From positions 1,302,001 to 1,366,000 of the forward strand of contig OZ250175.1 in the NCBI GenBank assembly GCA_965238155.1: 64,000 nt of DNA, given 5' to 3'. This DNA comes from BJGV01 sp964196335 (GTDB lineage: Bacteria > Pseudomonadota > Gammaproteobacteria > Burkholderiales > Nitrosomonadaceae). Shown here piece after piece: positions 1-9,935 of the stretch (positions are counted from its first letter, which is position 1; each line of letters starts with the position of its first letter). A program made the position numbers and the translations under genes. The notes under the pieces were generated by a model that made no database searches, was not told the DNA's origin, and was given only the letters and a program-made list of their open reading frames with translations.

Positions 1-244
1 AGTATTGCCTGTTAAGGTTTTATCTCAGGGACAACGTCGGAGAGTAACATTAGCCCGCCTATTAGTAAGTAGCACAGTATTATGGATACTTGATGAACCA
101 TTAGTTGCACTCGACACTTCTGCAGTACTGCTGGTAAAAAGTATATTAGAACAGCACTTGGAAAAAAGGGGTATGGTTGTAATGACTACCCATCAGGATA
201 TAAATGTTACTGCTATAGTAACGAAGAGATTGCAGCTTAATTAA
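1..244 (+). CDS. ccmA: CcmA, heme exporter ATP-binding protein (3' part only)
   Basis: This is the C-terminal part of an ABC ATPase whose beginning lies before the window. The reading frame is open from base 2. It shows the ABC signature LSQGQ, followed by a Walker B segment ending in LDEP and a switch histidine (TTHQD). CcmA pairs with CcmB in the CcmABCD complex, which uses ATP to release heme-loaded CcmE in cytochrome c maturation. The assignment rests mainly on its position one base before ccmB at the head of a complete ccm series. The Walker A motif is outside the window. Confidence 0.93.
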   Translation, partial: VLPVKVLSQGQRRRVTLARLLVSSTVLWILDEPLVALDTSAVLLVKSILEQHLEKRGMVVMTTHQDINVTAIVTKRLQLN

Positions 245-245
245 T

Positions 246-905
246 ATGTTTCTATGGGTAATCCAACGTGATCTTCTCTTGGCAATGCGTCAGCGGGCAG
301 ACGTATTAACCACTTTATTCTTCTTTATTATCGTAGTAAGTCTGTTTCCTCTAGGTGTAGGGCCTGAGATTAATATGCTTCGTTCTATGGCGCCAGGTGT
401 GGTATGGGTTGCTGCCTTACTAGCCTCAATGCTCTCACTAGAAAGAATGTTTTCCAGCGATTATCTGGACGGAACATTAGAACAAATGATGCTTTCTCCC
501 CAGCCATTATCACTGCTAGTACTTGGTAAAGCACTGGCACATTGGATGGTAACTGGCGTACCACTGGTTCTAATATCTCCAATACTCGGGATTCAATTTG
601 ACTTACAAACAGATGCATTGTTTGTACTTGCTGTATCGTTATTATTGGGCACACCCGTATTGAGCCTTATTGGGGCTATCGGTGCAGCTCTTACTTTAGG
701 ACTTAGGGGTGGCGGAGTATTGGTATCGCTACTAGTTCTTCCCTTATACATTCCGGTACTAATTTTCGGCGCCGGTGCTGTAGAGGCAAGCTCTGCAGGC
801 TTGGGTGCCAGCGCGCATCTGTCATTACTTGGGGCATTTCTATTAGCATCACTTGTATTGGCGCCGTGGGCTGCGGCAGCTGCACTGCGAATCTCAACTG
901 AGTAA
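246..905 (+). CDS. ccmB: CcmB, heme exporter permease
   Basis: The protein has 219 residues, the normal CcmB length, and is strongly hydrophobic with about six membrane segments. It opens with a short basic stretch (FLWVIQRDLLLAMRQ) typical of the family. CcmB is the membrane partner of CcmA in the complex that handles heme and CcmE at the inner membrane. The start codon follows the ccmA stop almost directly, so the two are translationally linked. About 100 bases without a gene separate it from ccmC. Confidence 0.95.
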   Translation: MFLWVIQRDLLLAMRQRADVLTTLFFFIIVVSLFPLGVGPEINMLRSMAPGVVWVAALLASMLSLERMFSSDYLDGTLEQMMLSPQPLSLLVLGKALAHWMVTGVPLVLISPILGIQFDLQTDALFVLAVSLLLGTPVLSLIGAIGAALTLGLRGGGVLVSLLVLPLYIPVLIFGAGAVEASSAGLGASAHLSLLGAFLLASLVLAPWAAAAALRISTE

Positions 906-1008
906 AGTAAAGAAAGCAATTATAAATTTTAATTTATGAGTTAAAATAGAGGGTTAATTAGAAGTGAATTTAAGTAAAATTATATAACCCCTTAAATCTT
1001 TACAAGAA

Positions 1009-1749
1009 ATGGCAATTAACTGGTTTAAATATTCTTCTCCGGCAAGTTTTTATTTTCTTGCCGGCAAACTTACCCCGATATTTTCTGCCGCTGCATTTAT
1101 ATTATTTGTGGTCGGGCTCTATATTAGTTTTTTTGTTGCGCCTACCGACTTTCAGCAGAGTGAGGCCTATCGAATTATATTTATCCATGTTCCTGCTGCG
1201 TGGATGTCTATGTTTCTATATTTGGTTATGGCAGGTTGGGCTGCAATTGGCCTTGCTTTTAATACACGACTTTCATCTATGATAGCTACAGCTATAGCGC
1301 CTACAGGTGCAATGTTTACATTCCTGGCCCTATGGACAGGAGCCCTTTGGGGTAAGCCCATGTGGGGAGCTTGGTGGGTTTGGGATGCTCGGCTGACATC
1401 TGAATTAATTTTGTTGTTTCTTTATATTGGATTTATGGCACTTCAGGCAGCCATAGATGATCCCCGTCGGGCTGATAAAGCTGGTGCTGTATTAGCGTTG
1501 GTTGGTGTAGTAAATATTCCGATCATTTATTTTTCAGTAAAATGGTGGAATACCCTGCATCAGGGGGCCACTGTTAGCCTTACACAATCACCAAAAATGG
1601 CTACGACAATGCTCACCGGAATGCTTATTATGAGCATTGCATGCTGGATGTATTCAATTGCATTAGTATTGATTCGTACACGAACCATTATCCTGGAGCG
1701 AGAGCGCCATACTATATGGGTTAGTGAACTTCAGGGAACTACGCAATGA
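1009..1749 (+). CDS. ccmC: CcmC, heme-handling protein
   Basis: This 246-residue, six-helix membrane protein carries the tryptophan-rich periplasmic WWD signature (WGAWWVWDARLTSE), which presents heme to CcmE, and flanking histidines in HVPAAW and NTLHQGA that match the conserved heme ligands. CcmC is needed to attach heme covalently to CcmE. It overlaps ccmD by four bases (ATGA), showing coupled translation. Length and motif order are normal for CcmC. Confidence 0.96.
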   Translation: MAINWFKYSSPASFYFLAGKLTPIFSAAAFILFVVGLYISFFVAPTDFQQSEAYRIIFIHVPAAWMSMFLYLVMAGWAAIGLAFNTRLSSMIATAIAPTGAMFTFLALWTGALWGKPMWGAWWVWDARLTSELILLFLYIGFMALQAAIDDPRRADKAGAVLALVGVVNIPIIYFSVKWWNTLHQGATVSLTQSPKMATTMLTGMLIMSIACWMYSIALVLIRTRTIILERERHTIWVSELQGTTQ

Positions 1750-1943
1750 ACTGGGCAGGCTGGTCAGATTTCTTTGCCATGGGTGGATACGGATTTTATG
1801 TATGGGGCTCCTTTTTAGTATCTTTTATCTGCATGGTTGGTGAGGTTGTATTAGTATTAAATCGCAGGCGAACTTTGCTGAGGCAACTTAGTCTGATTCA
1901 TAAAGTAACTCAACATGAGCAGAATAATGAAACCACGACATAA
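1746..1943 (+). CDS. ccmD: CcmD, small heme exporter subunit
   Basis: A 65-residue protein with one membrane helix near the N-terminus and a basic cytoplasmic tail (RRRTLLRQ). The aromatic, glycine-rich start (MGGYGFYVWGS) is the usual CcmD signature. CcmD helps release holo-CcmE from the CcmABC complex. Its start overlaps the ccmC stop, and its last 29 bases overlap the predicted start of ccmE. Confidence 0.9.
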   Translation: MNWAGWSDFFAMGGYGFYVWGSFLVSFICMVGEVVLVLNRRRTLLRQLSLIHKVTQHEQNNETTT

Positions 1944-2376
1944 GAAATTAACAATTATCATTGCAAGCGTTGCCGCATTAGGTCTTTCTGCAACATTGGT
2001 ACTTAATGCATTCCAGAGCAACTTGGTTTTTTTCTTCAGTCCCACGCAAGTAGCTGCTAATGAGGCTCCTCAGGGTAAAAGCTTTAGAATTGGAGGACTG
2101 GTAGAAGAAGGAAGCGTTAAACGTCAAAGTGACGGAGTTACTGTAAATTTTGTAGTAACTGATACAGCAAAGGTTATTCCTGTTGTGTATACAGGTATTC
2201 TTCCTGACTTATTTAAAGAAGGTAAAGGGGTGGTGGCACAAGGAAAACTGTCATCTGATGGAATTTTTCGTGCTGATGAAGTGTTGGCCAAACATGATGA
2301 AAATTATATGCCACCAGAAGCTGCCGCTGCCTTAGAGCAGGCAAGTAATTCACAAAAAACACTGATAATACAGTAG
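1915..2376 (+). CDS. ccmE: CcmE, periplasmic heme chaperone
   Basis: CcmE binds heme covalently in the periplasm and passes it to the CcmF/H ligase. The 153-residue protein has an N-terminal anchor helix (about residues 11-31), an OB-fold beta-barrel domain and the heme attachment motif HDENY, with His127 as the covalent ligand and Tyr131 as the likely iron ligand. The start at 1915 overlaps ccmD by 29 bases; the in-frame ATG at 1927 (MKPRHKK) is an equally plausible start. Confidence 0.96.
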   Translation: MSRIMKPRHKKLTIIIASVAALGLSATLVLNAFQSNLVFFFSPTQVAANEAPQGKSFRIGGLVEEGSVKRQSDGVTVNFVVTDTAKVIPVVYTGILPDLFKEGKGVVAQGKLSSDGIFRADEVLAKHDENYMPPEAAAALEQASNSQKTLIIQ

Positions 2377-2460
2377 TTATAACAATGTTTAGTACACTAG
2401 TATTTCTCATTTCTTCTGTTCACTTGATCTCAATTTCTACTTCTATACTTACCTACCATT

Positions 2461-4470
2461 ATGATCCCAGAACTCGGTAATTTTGCTTTAATTCTTGCAC
2501 TTCTGTTAGCAGTCACACAAGTTGTTTTTCCTATAGTCGGGGCTGCTCGTGGTATCCCCTCATGGGTTGCACTGGCACGACCAGTGGTGCAAGGACAATT
2601 TGTATTTGTTGCAATTGCTTTTGGTTGTTTGGCCTATTCATTTGTAAATAATGATTTCTCAGTTCTGAATGTTGCTCAAAATTCCAATTCCAAGTTACCA
2701 GTTCAATATCGACTTGCTGCAACATGGGGCTCGCATGAGGGTTCACTGCTATTATGGATGTTGATGCTTGCCTCCTGGTCGGTTGCTGTCAGTGTATTTA
2801 GTCGTCATTTACCAGATGACATGGTAGCAAGGGTTTTAGGGGTGATGGGAGTAATCAGCGTGGGATTCTTATTATTCATGCTGTTTACATCTAATCCGTT
2901 TGACCGTCTTTTTCCTGCAGTTTTTGAAGGAAGTGATCTTAACCCTCTCTTACAAGATGCAGGTATGGTAATCCATCCTCCCATGCTATATATGGGTTAT
3001 GTTGGATTTTCTGTTGCTTTTGCTTTCGCTATAGCTGCTTTAATAAGCGGACAGATGGATGCAACCTGGGCGCGCTGGTCACGACCATGGACTACTGTAG
3101 CATGGGTATTTCTTACTATAGGTATTATGCTTGGTAGCTGGTGGGCTTACTATGAGTTAGGCTGGGGTGGCTGGTGGTTCTGGGATCCGGTTGAGAATGC
3201 ATCATTTATGCCATGGTTGGTTGGCACTGCACTCGTCCATTCTTTAGCAGTTACAGAAAAGCGGGGTAGTTTCAAGAGCTGGACCATTTTACTTGCTATT
3301 TCTGCTTTTTCCTTAAGCTTACTAGGAACTTTCCTTGTTCGTTCAGGTGTACTAACGTCAGTTCATGCTTTTGCAACCGATCCTACCCGTGGTATTTTTA
3401 TACTAGCCTTTCTGGTTACTATTATAGGTAGCTCATTACTTTTATTTGCTTGGAGAGCTCCTAAAATTGGGCTTGGCGGTAGTTTTGATCTGGTATCAAG
3501 GGAATCTCTTTTACTGGCAAATAATCTGCTATTAATAGTGGCAGCAAGCAGTGTCTTGCTCGGAACGTTGTATCCGTTAGTAATGGATGCTCTGGAGCTT
3601 GGAAAAATATCGGTAGGCCATCCTTATTTTGAATCAGTATTTGTAGCTTTAATGGCGCCGGCAATCTTCCTTATGGGCCTGGGTCCTTTAGCTCGCTGGA
3701 AGAAATCAAGCTTACCCGAACTTGCAGTACGTTTACGCTGGGCATTTGGAGTAAGCATGGTAACTGCCCTACTCTTACCACTTACTATTGGTGAATGGAA
3801 GCCAATGGTCAGCTTCGGGTTGTTATTATCTTTTTGGATTATTACCAGTATATTTGTAAGTTTATGGCAGCGTATAAGAAGTAGCAGCCATCAAGGACTA
3901 TTCACAAAACTAGCAAAACAATCACGTAGCTACTACGGAATGAACTTTGCTCATTTTGGCATTGCTATCTTTATCATTGGCGTGACAATGGTAAATGGTT
4001 ATGAAACAGAAAAAGATGTGCGTATGGATATCGGTGATACCGTTGCTATAGGCGGCTATACTTTCCGTTTTAACGGTACAAATGAAGTGCCCGGCCCCAA
4101 CTACCAGGGTATCCGAGGTGATATAGAAGTATTAAATAATGGAGAGAGAATTAATCTTATGCATCCTGAGAAACGTACATATAATGCATCGGGTATGGCT
4201 ATGACTGAAGCTGCAATTGATACCGGCTTATTTCGTGACTTATATGTAGCTCTCGGAGAGCCTTTGGTAAATGGGTCGTGGGTGGTACGAGTTTATCATA
4301 AACCATTTGTTGACTGGATTTGGTTTGGATGTTTGTTAATGGCATTCGGAGGAGCTCTTTCAGTATCTGATAGACGTTACCGTATTAAGGTTCGGAAACT
4401 ATCTGAAACAAAGATTGAAAATAAAGACACAGGAATTGCCCCATTAGTTACGGAAACCAGAAAGGCATGA
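2461..4470 (+). CDS. ccmF: CcmF, cytochrome c heme lyase subunit
   Basis: This 669-residue polytopic membrane protein is the core of the System I heme ligase, which joins heme to CXXCH apocytochromes. The WWD domain is clear (WGGWWFWDPVENASFMPW), as are conserved histidine regions such as WGSHEGS and IHPPMLY. Length matches CcmF. It overlaps ccmG by four bases. The 84-base gap after ccmE shows no clear Shine-Dalgarno sequence. Confidence 0.97.
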   Translation: MIPELGNFALILALLLAVTQVVFPIVGAARGIPSWVALARPVVQGQFVFVAIAFGCLAYSFVNNDFSVLNVAQNSNSKLPVQYRLAATWGSHEGSLLLWMLMLASWSVAVSVFSRHLPDDMVARVLGVMGVISVGFLLFMLFTSNPFDRLFPAVFEGSDLNPLLQDAGMVIHPPMLYMGYVGFSVAFAFAIAALISGQMDATWARWSRPWTTVAWVFLTIGIMLGSWWAYYELGWGGWWFWDPVENASFMPWLVGTALVHSLAVTEKRGSFKSWTILLAISAFSLSLLGTFLVRSGVLTSVHAFATDPTRGIFILAFLVTIIGSSLLLFAWRAPKIGLGGSFDLVSRESLLLANNLLLIVAASSVLLGTLYPLVMDALELGKISVGHPYFESVFVALMAPAIFLMGLGPLARWKKSSLPELAVRLRWAFGVSMVTALLLPLTIGEWKPMVSFGLLLSFWIITSIFVSLWQRIRSSSHQGLFTKLAKQSRSYYGMNFAHFGIAIFIIGVTMVNGYETEKDVRMDIGDTVAIGGYTFRFNGTNEVPGPNYQGIRGDIEVLNNGERINLMHPEKRTYNASGMAMTEAAIDTGLFRDLYVALGEPLVNGSWVVRVYHKPFVDWIWFGCLLMAFGGALSVSDRRYRIKVRKLSETKIENKDTGIAPLVTETRKA

Positions 4471-4991
4471 TACGTTATTTACTTCCATTAGCAGCCTTTA
4501 TTATTCTGGTTGCATTTTTACTTGTCGGGCTTAATCTTAATCCACGTAAAATTCCTTCACCCTTAATAGGTAAGCTAGCGCCTGTTTTTAAATTACAGCA
4601 ACTACATGAACCAGGAATAATTCTTGAATCAAAAGATAATTTAGGTAAAGTTTGGTTACTTAATGTATGGGCATCATGGTGTGCTTCCTGTCGTGATGAA
4701 CATCCCTTATTAGTCCAGTTAGCAAAAGCCGATGTAGTTCCAATCTACGGCCTTAACTATAAAGATAAAAGAGATCTGGCGATACAGTGGTTGGACCAAC
4801 TTGGTGACCCATACACTAAAAGTGTTATGGACACTGAAGGAAGAGTGGGAATTGAATATGGTGTATATGGTGTCCCGGAAACATATGTCATAGATAAGTC
4901 TGGAGTTATCCAATACAAGCAAATTGGCCCGGTAACTGTAGATGTTTTAGAGAAAACAATTTTGCCGCTAGTTAAGGAATTACAGGGATGA
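4467..4991 (+). CDS. ccmG: CcmG/DsbE, thiol-disulfide oxidoreductase
   Basis: A 174-residue membrane-anchored periplasmic thioredoxin-like protein. After an N-terminal helix it has the active site WASWCASC (Cys72 and Cys75) and the cis-proline loop GVPETY. The family usually has WCXXC followed by Glu/His, and here RDEH follows. It reduces apocytochrome or CcmH disulfides before heme ligation. Both ends overlap neighbours by four bases (ccmF and ccmH), which indicates tight translational coupling. Confidence 0.95.
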   Translation: MIRYLLPLAAFIILVAFLLVGLNLNPRKIPSPLIGKLAPVFKLQQLHEPGIILESKDNLGKVWLLNVWASWCASCRDEHPLLVQLAKADVVPIYGLNYKDKRDLAIQWLDQLGDPYTKSVMDTEGRVGIEYGVYGVPETYVIDKSGVIQYKQIGPVTVDVLEKTILPLVKELQG

Positions 4992-5539
4992 ATTTAAAAT
5001 TATTTCTTAATTTTATAAGAAATTATGGAAAACTAGCGGCTACTTGCTTACAAAATTTATCCTGTAAAATACTATTTTTGTTATTACTTTTTATTTTGAT
5101 TGTTTCTCCTTTAAGTTGGGCAAAAGAGGCTTTGCCGGTGGCTGAAAATCCTGAAATAGAGAAACGTATGATTGCCCTGTCAGAAGAGTTGCGTTGCTTA
5201 GTGTGCCAAAACGAATCTCTGGCTGGTTCACGATCCGATTTTGCAAAGGATATCCGTCGTGAGATTCGTGAGCAATTAATAGCAAATAAGAGTGATAAAG
5301 AAATTACTGATTTTTTAGTTGCCCGCTACGGAGATTTTGTACTTTATCGACCACCTGTAAGAACTAATACAATGCTTCTCTGGTTTGGACCATTTATTTT
5401 TCTTTTAATTGGAGCATGTGTATTAATTTTTTACCTCAAGCAACGAAGGAAGTCATTACAAGAATCACCGCTTTCAAACGAGCAGCTCAAACAGGCTGAA
5501 AATTTATTAAAAAAAAGTAGTGATGGTGACAACAGATGA
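4988..5539 (+). CDS. ccmH: CcmH, cytochrome c maturation thiol protein
   Basis: The protein carries the LRCLVCQ motif (Cys70, Cys73) in the periplasmic domain, the hallmark of CcmH, which handles the thiols of the apocytochrome. A second membrane helix lies near residues 125-150. At 183 residues it is a little longer than many CcmH proteins because of an extended N-terminus before the signal helix; an internal start cannot be excluded, though the ATG at 4988 overlaps the ccmG stop as elsewhere in this operon. Confidence 0.94.
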   Translation: MNLKLFLNFIRNYGKLAATCLQNLSCKILFLLLLFILIVSPLSWAKEALPVAENPEIEKRMIALSEELRCLVCQNESLAGSRSDFAKDIRREIREQLIANKSDKEITDFLVARYGDFVLYRPPVRTNTMLLWFGPFIFLLIGACVLIFYLKQRRKSLQESPLSNEQLKQAENLLKKSSDGDNR

Positions 5540-6825
5540 CATTATTTTGGGTTGTTGCTGGAATTTTTATAGTTGCTGCTTTGCTATTTATCCTTCCTAC
5601 ATTATTGCGAAATAAGGGAAGTGATACAGGTGTGGAACGTGACTCAACAAATGTCAGTATATACCAGGATCAAATATCAGAGCTTGATAATGATCTGCGT
5701 AATGATATTCTAAATCAGGAACAATACAATCAAAGTAAGTATGAATTACAACAGCGAATGATGCTGGACATACCAGAAGAAAGTTCTATTTCAGTGGCAA
5801 TAGTAAATAGCAAACGAAGCATTGCAACTCCAGTTGTACTTATATTGCTAATCCCTGTATTAGCAATATCCTTGTATTTATTATTAGGAAATACCAAGGC
5901 ATTACTACCACAACCAGCAGTAGAGCAAATGGAATTAGTAGACGTTGCTTTAACTTCAGAAGATGACGGCCATCAGGAAATTTCTTCTATGGTTGATAGT
6001 CTTGTAAAACGTCTCGAAAAAGAACCCGATGATTTAGAAGGCTGGAATATGTTGGGACGAACCTACGCAATTATGGGTCGTTTTAATGAAGCCAGAGATA
6101 TCTATGCAAAGCTTCTTGCAAAATCACCTGATAATCCGGAAGCGCTGGTTAACTACGCAGATGTCTTTGCAATGACTCAGGATGGGAGTTTAATGGGAAA
6201 GCCTGTTGAGTTAATCAATAAAGCTTTAAGTATTGATCCGAAAAACCCTAAAGCTTTGGCACTAGCCGGCACCGCAAAATTTGAACAAGGTGAATTTAAG
6301 CAGGCCGCTGTGTATTGGGAAGAATTACTGGCTATTATTCCAGCAAAATCTAAGCTGGCACAATCTGTTTCAGGAAGTATCAAACAGGCAAAATCATTGG
6401 CATCAAATAACCAGGGGAACGTATTAATAACTAAACAACATTCTCCTAAATCTGGTAAAAATGTAGCAAATAAAGGTTCATCCCCGACAATTTCAGGAGT
6501 TGTTAATATCAGCCCTGCCCTGTCTGCTAAGACCTCACCCGGAGATACCCTTTACATTTATGCCCGGGCAAAAAGCGGTCCGAGAATGCCTCTTGCTATT
6601 GTTCGTTTACAGGCTCAAGACTTACCTGCAAAATTTACATTAAAAGATGGAATGGGCATGAATCCGAATATGAAGCTTACCAGTTTTCCCGAAGTTATAA
6701 TAAGTGCCAGAGTTACAAAATCTGGAAAGGCTGTACCTGCAAGCGGAGATTTACAGGGTTTCAGTGAAGCGGTCAGGATTGGTAATCAGAATGTCAATAT
6801 TCTGATTAACCAACAGGTGCCATAA
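5536..6825 (+). CDS. ccmI: CcmI, TPR apocytochrome chaperone
   Basis: The 429-residue protein starts with a membrane helix, has a short cytoplasmic coiled segment, a second helix near residues 95-115, and then a periplasmic TPR region (motifs such as GWNMLGRTYAIMGRFNEARDIY within about residues 165-290). The C-terminal domain (after about residue 320) matches the extra CcmI/NrfG-type beta domain. It binds apocytochrome C-termini and delivers them to CcmFH. It is the last gene of the operon, overlapping ccmH by four bases. Confidence 0.93.
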   Translation: MTLFWVVAGIFIVAALLFILPTLLRNKGSDTGVERDSTNVSIYQDQISELDNDLRNDILNQEQYNQSKYELQQRMMLDIPEESSISVAIVNSKRSIATPVVLILLIPVLAISLYLLLGNTKALLPQPAVEQMELVDVALTSEDDGHQEISSMVDSLVKRLEKEPDDLEGWNMLGRTYAIMGRFNEARDIYAKLLAKSPDNPEALVNYADVFAMTQDGSLMGKPVELINKALSIDPKNPKALALAGTAKFEQGEFKQAAVYWEELLAIIPAKSKLAQSVSGSIKQAKSLASNNQGNVLITKQHSPKSGKNVANKGSSPTISGVVNISPALSAKTSPGDTLYIYARAKSGPRMPLAIVRLQAQDLPAKFTLKDGMGMNPNMKLTSFPEVIISARVTKSGKAVPASGDLQGFSEAVRIGNQNVNILINQQVP

Positions 6826-7109
6826 CTTAATAGTAATTAATAAATAAAGATCTGTAGTAATAGATTTGAATTTTATTCAGTTATGAAGCACCCGGCACAA
6901 AGAACAGTCAGAAGTAATAGCACTTGCTCAGCTGTTATACCCATTCATTTATTCCGATCACACTTTAATTATCCTGCGTAACATATTCATTCCTTTTATT
7001 AAGATATATCTCTTATAATTACCTCTTTATGAGAGTAGCGAGCATAATGCTCAGAGTCTCTTCTACACGTTACAATACTTATTATATTGGCAACTGAATA
7101 ATATTGATT

Positions 7110-9431
7110 ATGCCTAATAAATTAAAACAATCACAATTAGATTTACAGGAGAATGAGGAGCGCTTTCGTGCCATTTTTGATCATGCTGCGAATGGTATTG
7201 GAGTATTAGACAATAATAATCATTACCTGCAGGTTAATCGTAAACTGTGTGAAATTTTAGGTTACTCTGAGAGTGAACTAGTTGGAAAATCAATTAATGA
7301 AATAACATATCCTGATGATCCTGAGGAAAATTTAAATCATGAGGATCAACTGTTATCTGGCCTGGTAGATACGTTTCCACTTGAGAAACGTTATATTAGG
7401 AAGAATGGTTCGATAATTTGGATACATGTCAACACTGCTGTGGTTCATGGGCCGTCAGGTAATCCGATCTATTCAATATCATCTATTACGGATCTATCTG
7501 AACGTAAGAGATTAGAAATATTTCATAGCGTTGCCAGGACCTTGGCTAAATCAAAAAGCATCTCCAAAGCTATGCCACGTATCATTAGGATTATTTGCGA
7601 GTCTTTGGGATGGGATTGCGGCGCTCACTGGAAAATCGATGATGAAAACCAGCAATATCATTGTACCGAGACTTGGAGTCATACAAATACCCAGATTAAA
7701 AAGTTTATGGCTTACAGTAGCCAATGTTTTATTCCAGTTGATAATGAAGGCTTCATAAAGCGTACCTGGTTAAGTAATCGTCCTATATGGATTTCTGGTA
7801 TTACCGCAGAGAAAGTTTTTTCACGATCATCACAAGCAGCCGAAGCAAAACTACTTAGTGCATTTTCCTTCCGAATACTATCTGCAGATAAAACTATAGG
7901 TATCCTGGAGTTTTTCAGCAGGTCTACCCAAAAACCAGACACAGCATTAAACGAAACGGTACTATCTATAGGTGTTCAGATAGGCCAGTTTATCCAACAT
8001 AAACAAATAGAGGATGCACAGAAGAGAAGTGAGGCTCAACTTTCCGGCATCATTCAGTCTGCCATGCAAGCTATTATCATGGTAGATGAAGAAATGAGCA
8101 TTGTTTTATTTAATCCGGCCGCTGAAAAAATATTTGGTTATAAAAGTAAAGAAGTAATCGGTACAAAAATAAATAAACTAATGCCAGCCCGACTAATGGG
8201 ATTACGCCGTAATGGAGAAGAGTTTCCTATTGAGGCAAGTATCTCACATCTTATTTTAAGCGGGAAGAAACTGTACACTATAATTTTATCTGATCTAACG
8301 TTAAGCCTTGCTGCTGAAGAAAACCTGCATCTTGCTACCGAAGTAATAAAAAATGTTCAGGAGGCTATAGTCATTATTGATGCTTCTAAGAAGGTAATTT
8401 CTGTTAACCCGGCTTTTACATCGATAACTGGTTATACGGAGGATGATGCAATTGGTAAGATTCCCAGAATATTTAATACTGAGATAAATAATAAAGATTC
8501 TTATCAGGTCATGTGGGATTCCCTTAAGAAAAACGGGCATTGGTATGGAGAAGTATGGGACCAAAGAAAAAACGGAGATTATTTTTGTCAGGGGCTTTCA
8601 CTTGACACTATTAATAACTTATATGGAGAAGTTACATACTATGCTGCTGTCTTCTATGATATTACTGATCGGAAACGAACGGAGGAACGGATTCTGAATT
8701 TAAATACTGAGCTAGAGAAACGTGTAATGGAGCGGACTCGTCAACTTCAGGCCTCTAATAAAGAGCTGGAAGCTTTCAGTTATTCTGTGTCGCATGATTT
8801 ACGTGCCCCTTTAAGAGGTATTGATGGGTTCAGTCAGTTACTCTTAAAAAAATATTCTGGTCAGCTAGATGATTCAGGCAATAATTATCTGCAACGAATA
8901 CGTAATGCAAGTGAACGTATGGGCCATTTAATAGATGACCTGCTGCAATTATCAAAAGTTAGTGCTAGTAAGATCGAAACTAAGCCTGTTGATTTAAGTA
9001 AATTAGTTCATTCAATATTAACGGAATTACAAGAAACAGATCATGGCAGGGAAGCAGAACTTAAGATACAAGATGATGTATTTATTGATGCGGATCCTCG
9101 ACTTTTCCGAATTGTACTAGAAAATCTTATAAGTAATGCCTGGAAGTTTACTTGTAAGAAAGATAATACAGTTATTCATTTTGGTGTTAAGGAACAGAAT
9201 GGTGAACAGGTGGTATTTATCAAAGACAATGGAGCTGGATTTAATATAAAGTATGCTCATAAATTGTTCGGTGCATTTCAACGGCTACATAGTGTGACTG
9301 AATTTGAAGGCACTGGTATTGGCCTTGCTACTGTGCTGCGGATTATGAATCTGCATGGTGGACGCATATGGGCAGATTCAAACTTAGGTGAAGGTGCCAC
9401 CTTTTATTTTTCTGTTCCATCCCCACAGTAA
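7110..9431 (+). CDS. PAS/GAF sensor histidine kinase
   Basis: The order of domains is PAS (about residues 15-130), GAF-like (140-300), PAS (about 310-400), PAS (about 405-525), a short coiled coil, HisKA with His562 in YSVSHDLRAPLRG, and HATPase with N box ENLISNAWKFT, G1 DNGAGF and G2 GTGIGLA. The kinase core resembles the phytochrome-like (Cph1/BphP) kinase subclass. No membrane helix is seen, so it is a cytoplasmic sensor; the ligand is unknown. An in-frame TTG lies two codons before the ATG at 7110; the ATG is preferred. The following Rcp1-like regulator is its likely partner. About 280 bases without a gene lie upstream. Confidence 0.88.
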   Translation: MPNKLKQSQLDLQENEERFRAIFDHAANGIGVLDNNNHYLQVNRKLCEILGYSESELVGKSINEITYPDDPEENLNHEDQLLSGLVDTFPLEKRYIRKNGSIIWIHVNTAVVHGPSGNPIYSISSITDLSERKRLEIFHSVARTLAKSKSISKAMPRIIRIICESLGWDCGAHWKIDDENQQYHCTETWSHTNTQIKKFMAYSSQCFIPVDNEGFIKRTWLSNRPIWISGITAEKVFSRSSQAAEAKLLSAFSFRILSADKTIGILEFFSRSTQKPDTALNETVLSIGVQIGQFIQHKQIEDAQKRSEAQLSGIIQSAMQAIIMVDEEMSIVLFNPAAEKIFGYKSKEVIGTKINKLMPARLMGLRRNGEEFPIEASISHLILSGKKLYTIILSDLTLSLAAEENLHLATEVIKNVQEAIVIIDASKKVISVNPAFTSITGYTEDDAIGKIPRIFNTEINNKDSYQVMWDSLKKNGHWYGEVWDQRKNGDYFCQGLSLDTINNLYGEVTYYAAVFYDITDRKRTEERILNLNTELEKRVMERTRQLQASNKELEAFSYSVSHDLRAPLRGIDGFSQLLLKKYSGQLDDSGNNYLQRIRNASERMGHLIDDLLQLSKVSASKIETKPVDLSKLVHSILTELQETDHGREAELKIQDDVFIDADPRLFRIVLENLISNAWKFTCKKDNTVIHFGVKEQNGEQVVFIKDNGAGFNIKYAHKLFGAFQRLHSVTEFEGTGIGLATVLRIMNLHGGRIWADSNLGEGATFYFSVPSPQ

Positions 9432-9464
9432 AATAAAGATGGTTTGCTAGAGACAGAGGACAGA

Positions 9465-9935
9465 TTGAGTACACAAACTATAGATAAAGTAATCCTGCTT
9501 GTGGAAGATAACCCGGATGACCGGGATCTTGCACTATTGGCATTTAAAGAAGCAAATATTACTAATAAAATAGTAACTTGTTGTGATGGTGAGGAGGCTC
9601 TGGACTATCTGTTTGCGACCGGAGCTTACGTAAATCGCGACGCCCGAATAATGCCAGAGGTTATGCTTCTTGATTTGAAGCTTCCTAAAGTTGATGGATT
9701 TGAAGTACTTAAACGAGTACGTGAAGATCCCAGGACAAAATTACTTCCAGTAGTGGTTCTTACTACTTCATCGGAGCAGAAAGATCTGGTAGAAAGTTAT
9801 CAGCTAGGTACAAATAGCTATGTTCGTAAGCCGGTTGATTTTGGTAAATTTATTGATTTTGCGAATCAGTTCGGGTTGTACTGGCTAGAATTGAATGAAT
9901 CTCCGGTACGTAGAGGTACCAGAAGAGAAAATTAA
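9465..9935 (+). CDS. Single-domain response regulator (Rcp1-like)
   Basis: This is a stand-alone receiver domain without an output domain. The acidic pair is in VEDNPDD, the phosphoacceptor is Asp70 in LLDLKLPKVDGF, with the switch Thr in VVLTTSS and the Lys in VRKPVDF. Proteins of this type take phosphate from phytochrome-class kinases such as the one encoded just upstream. The TTG at 9465 is chosen because an AGAGGA ribosome site lies 4 bases before it; a longer form from TTG at 9444 has no such site. Confidence 0.87.
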   Translation: MSTQTIDKVILLVEDNPDDRDLALLAFKEANITNKIVTCCDGEEALDYLFATGAYVNRDARIMPEVMLLDLKLPKVDGFEVLKRVREDPRTKLLPVVVLTTSSEQKDLVESYQLGTNSYVRKPVDFGKFIDFANQFGLYWLELNESPVRRGTRREN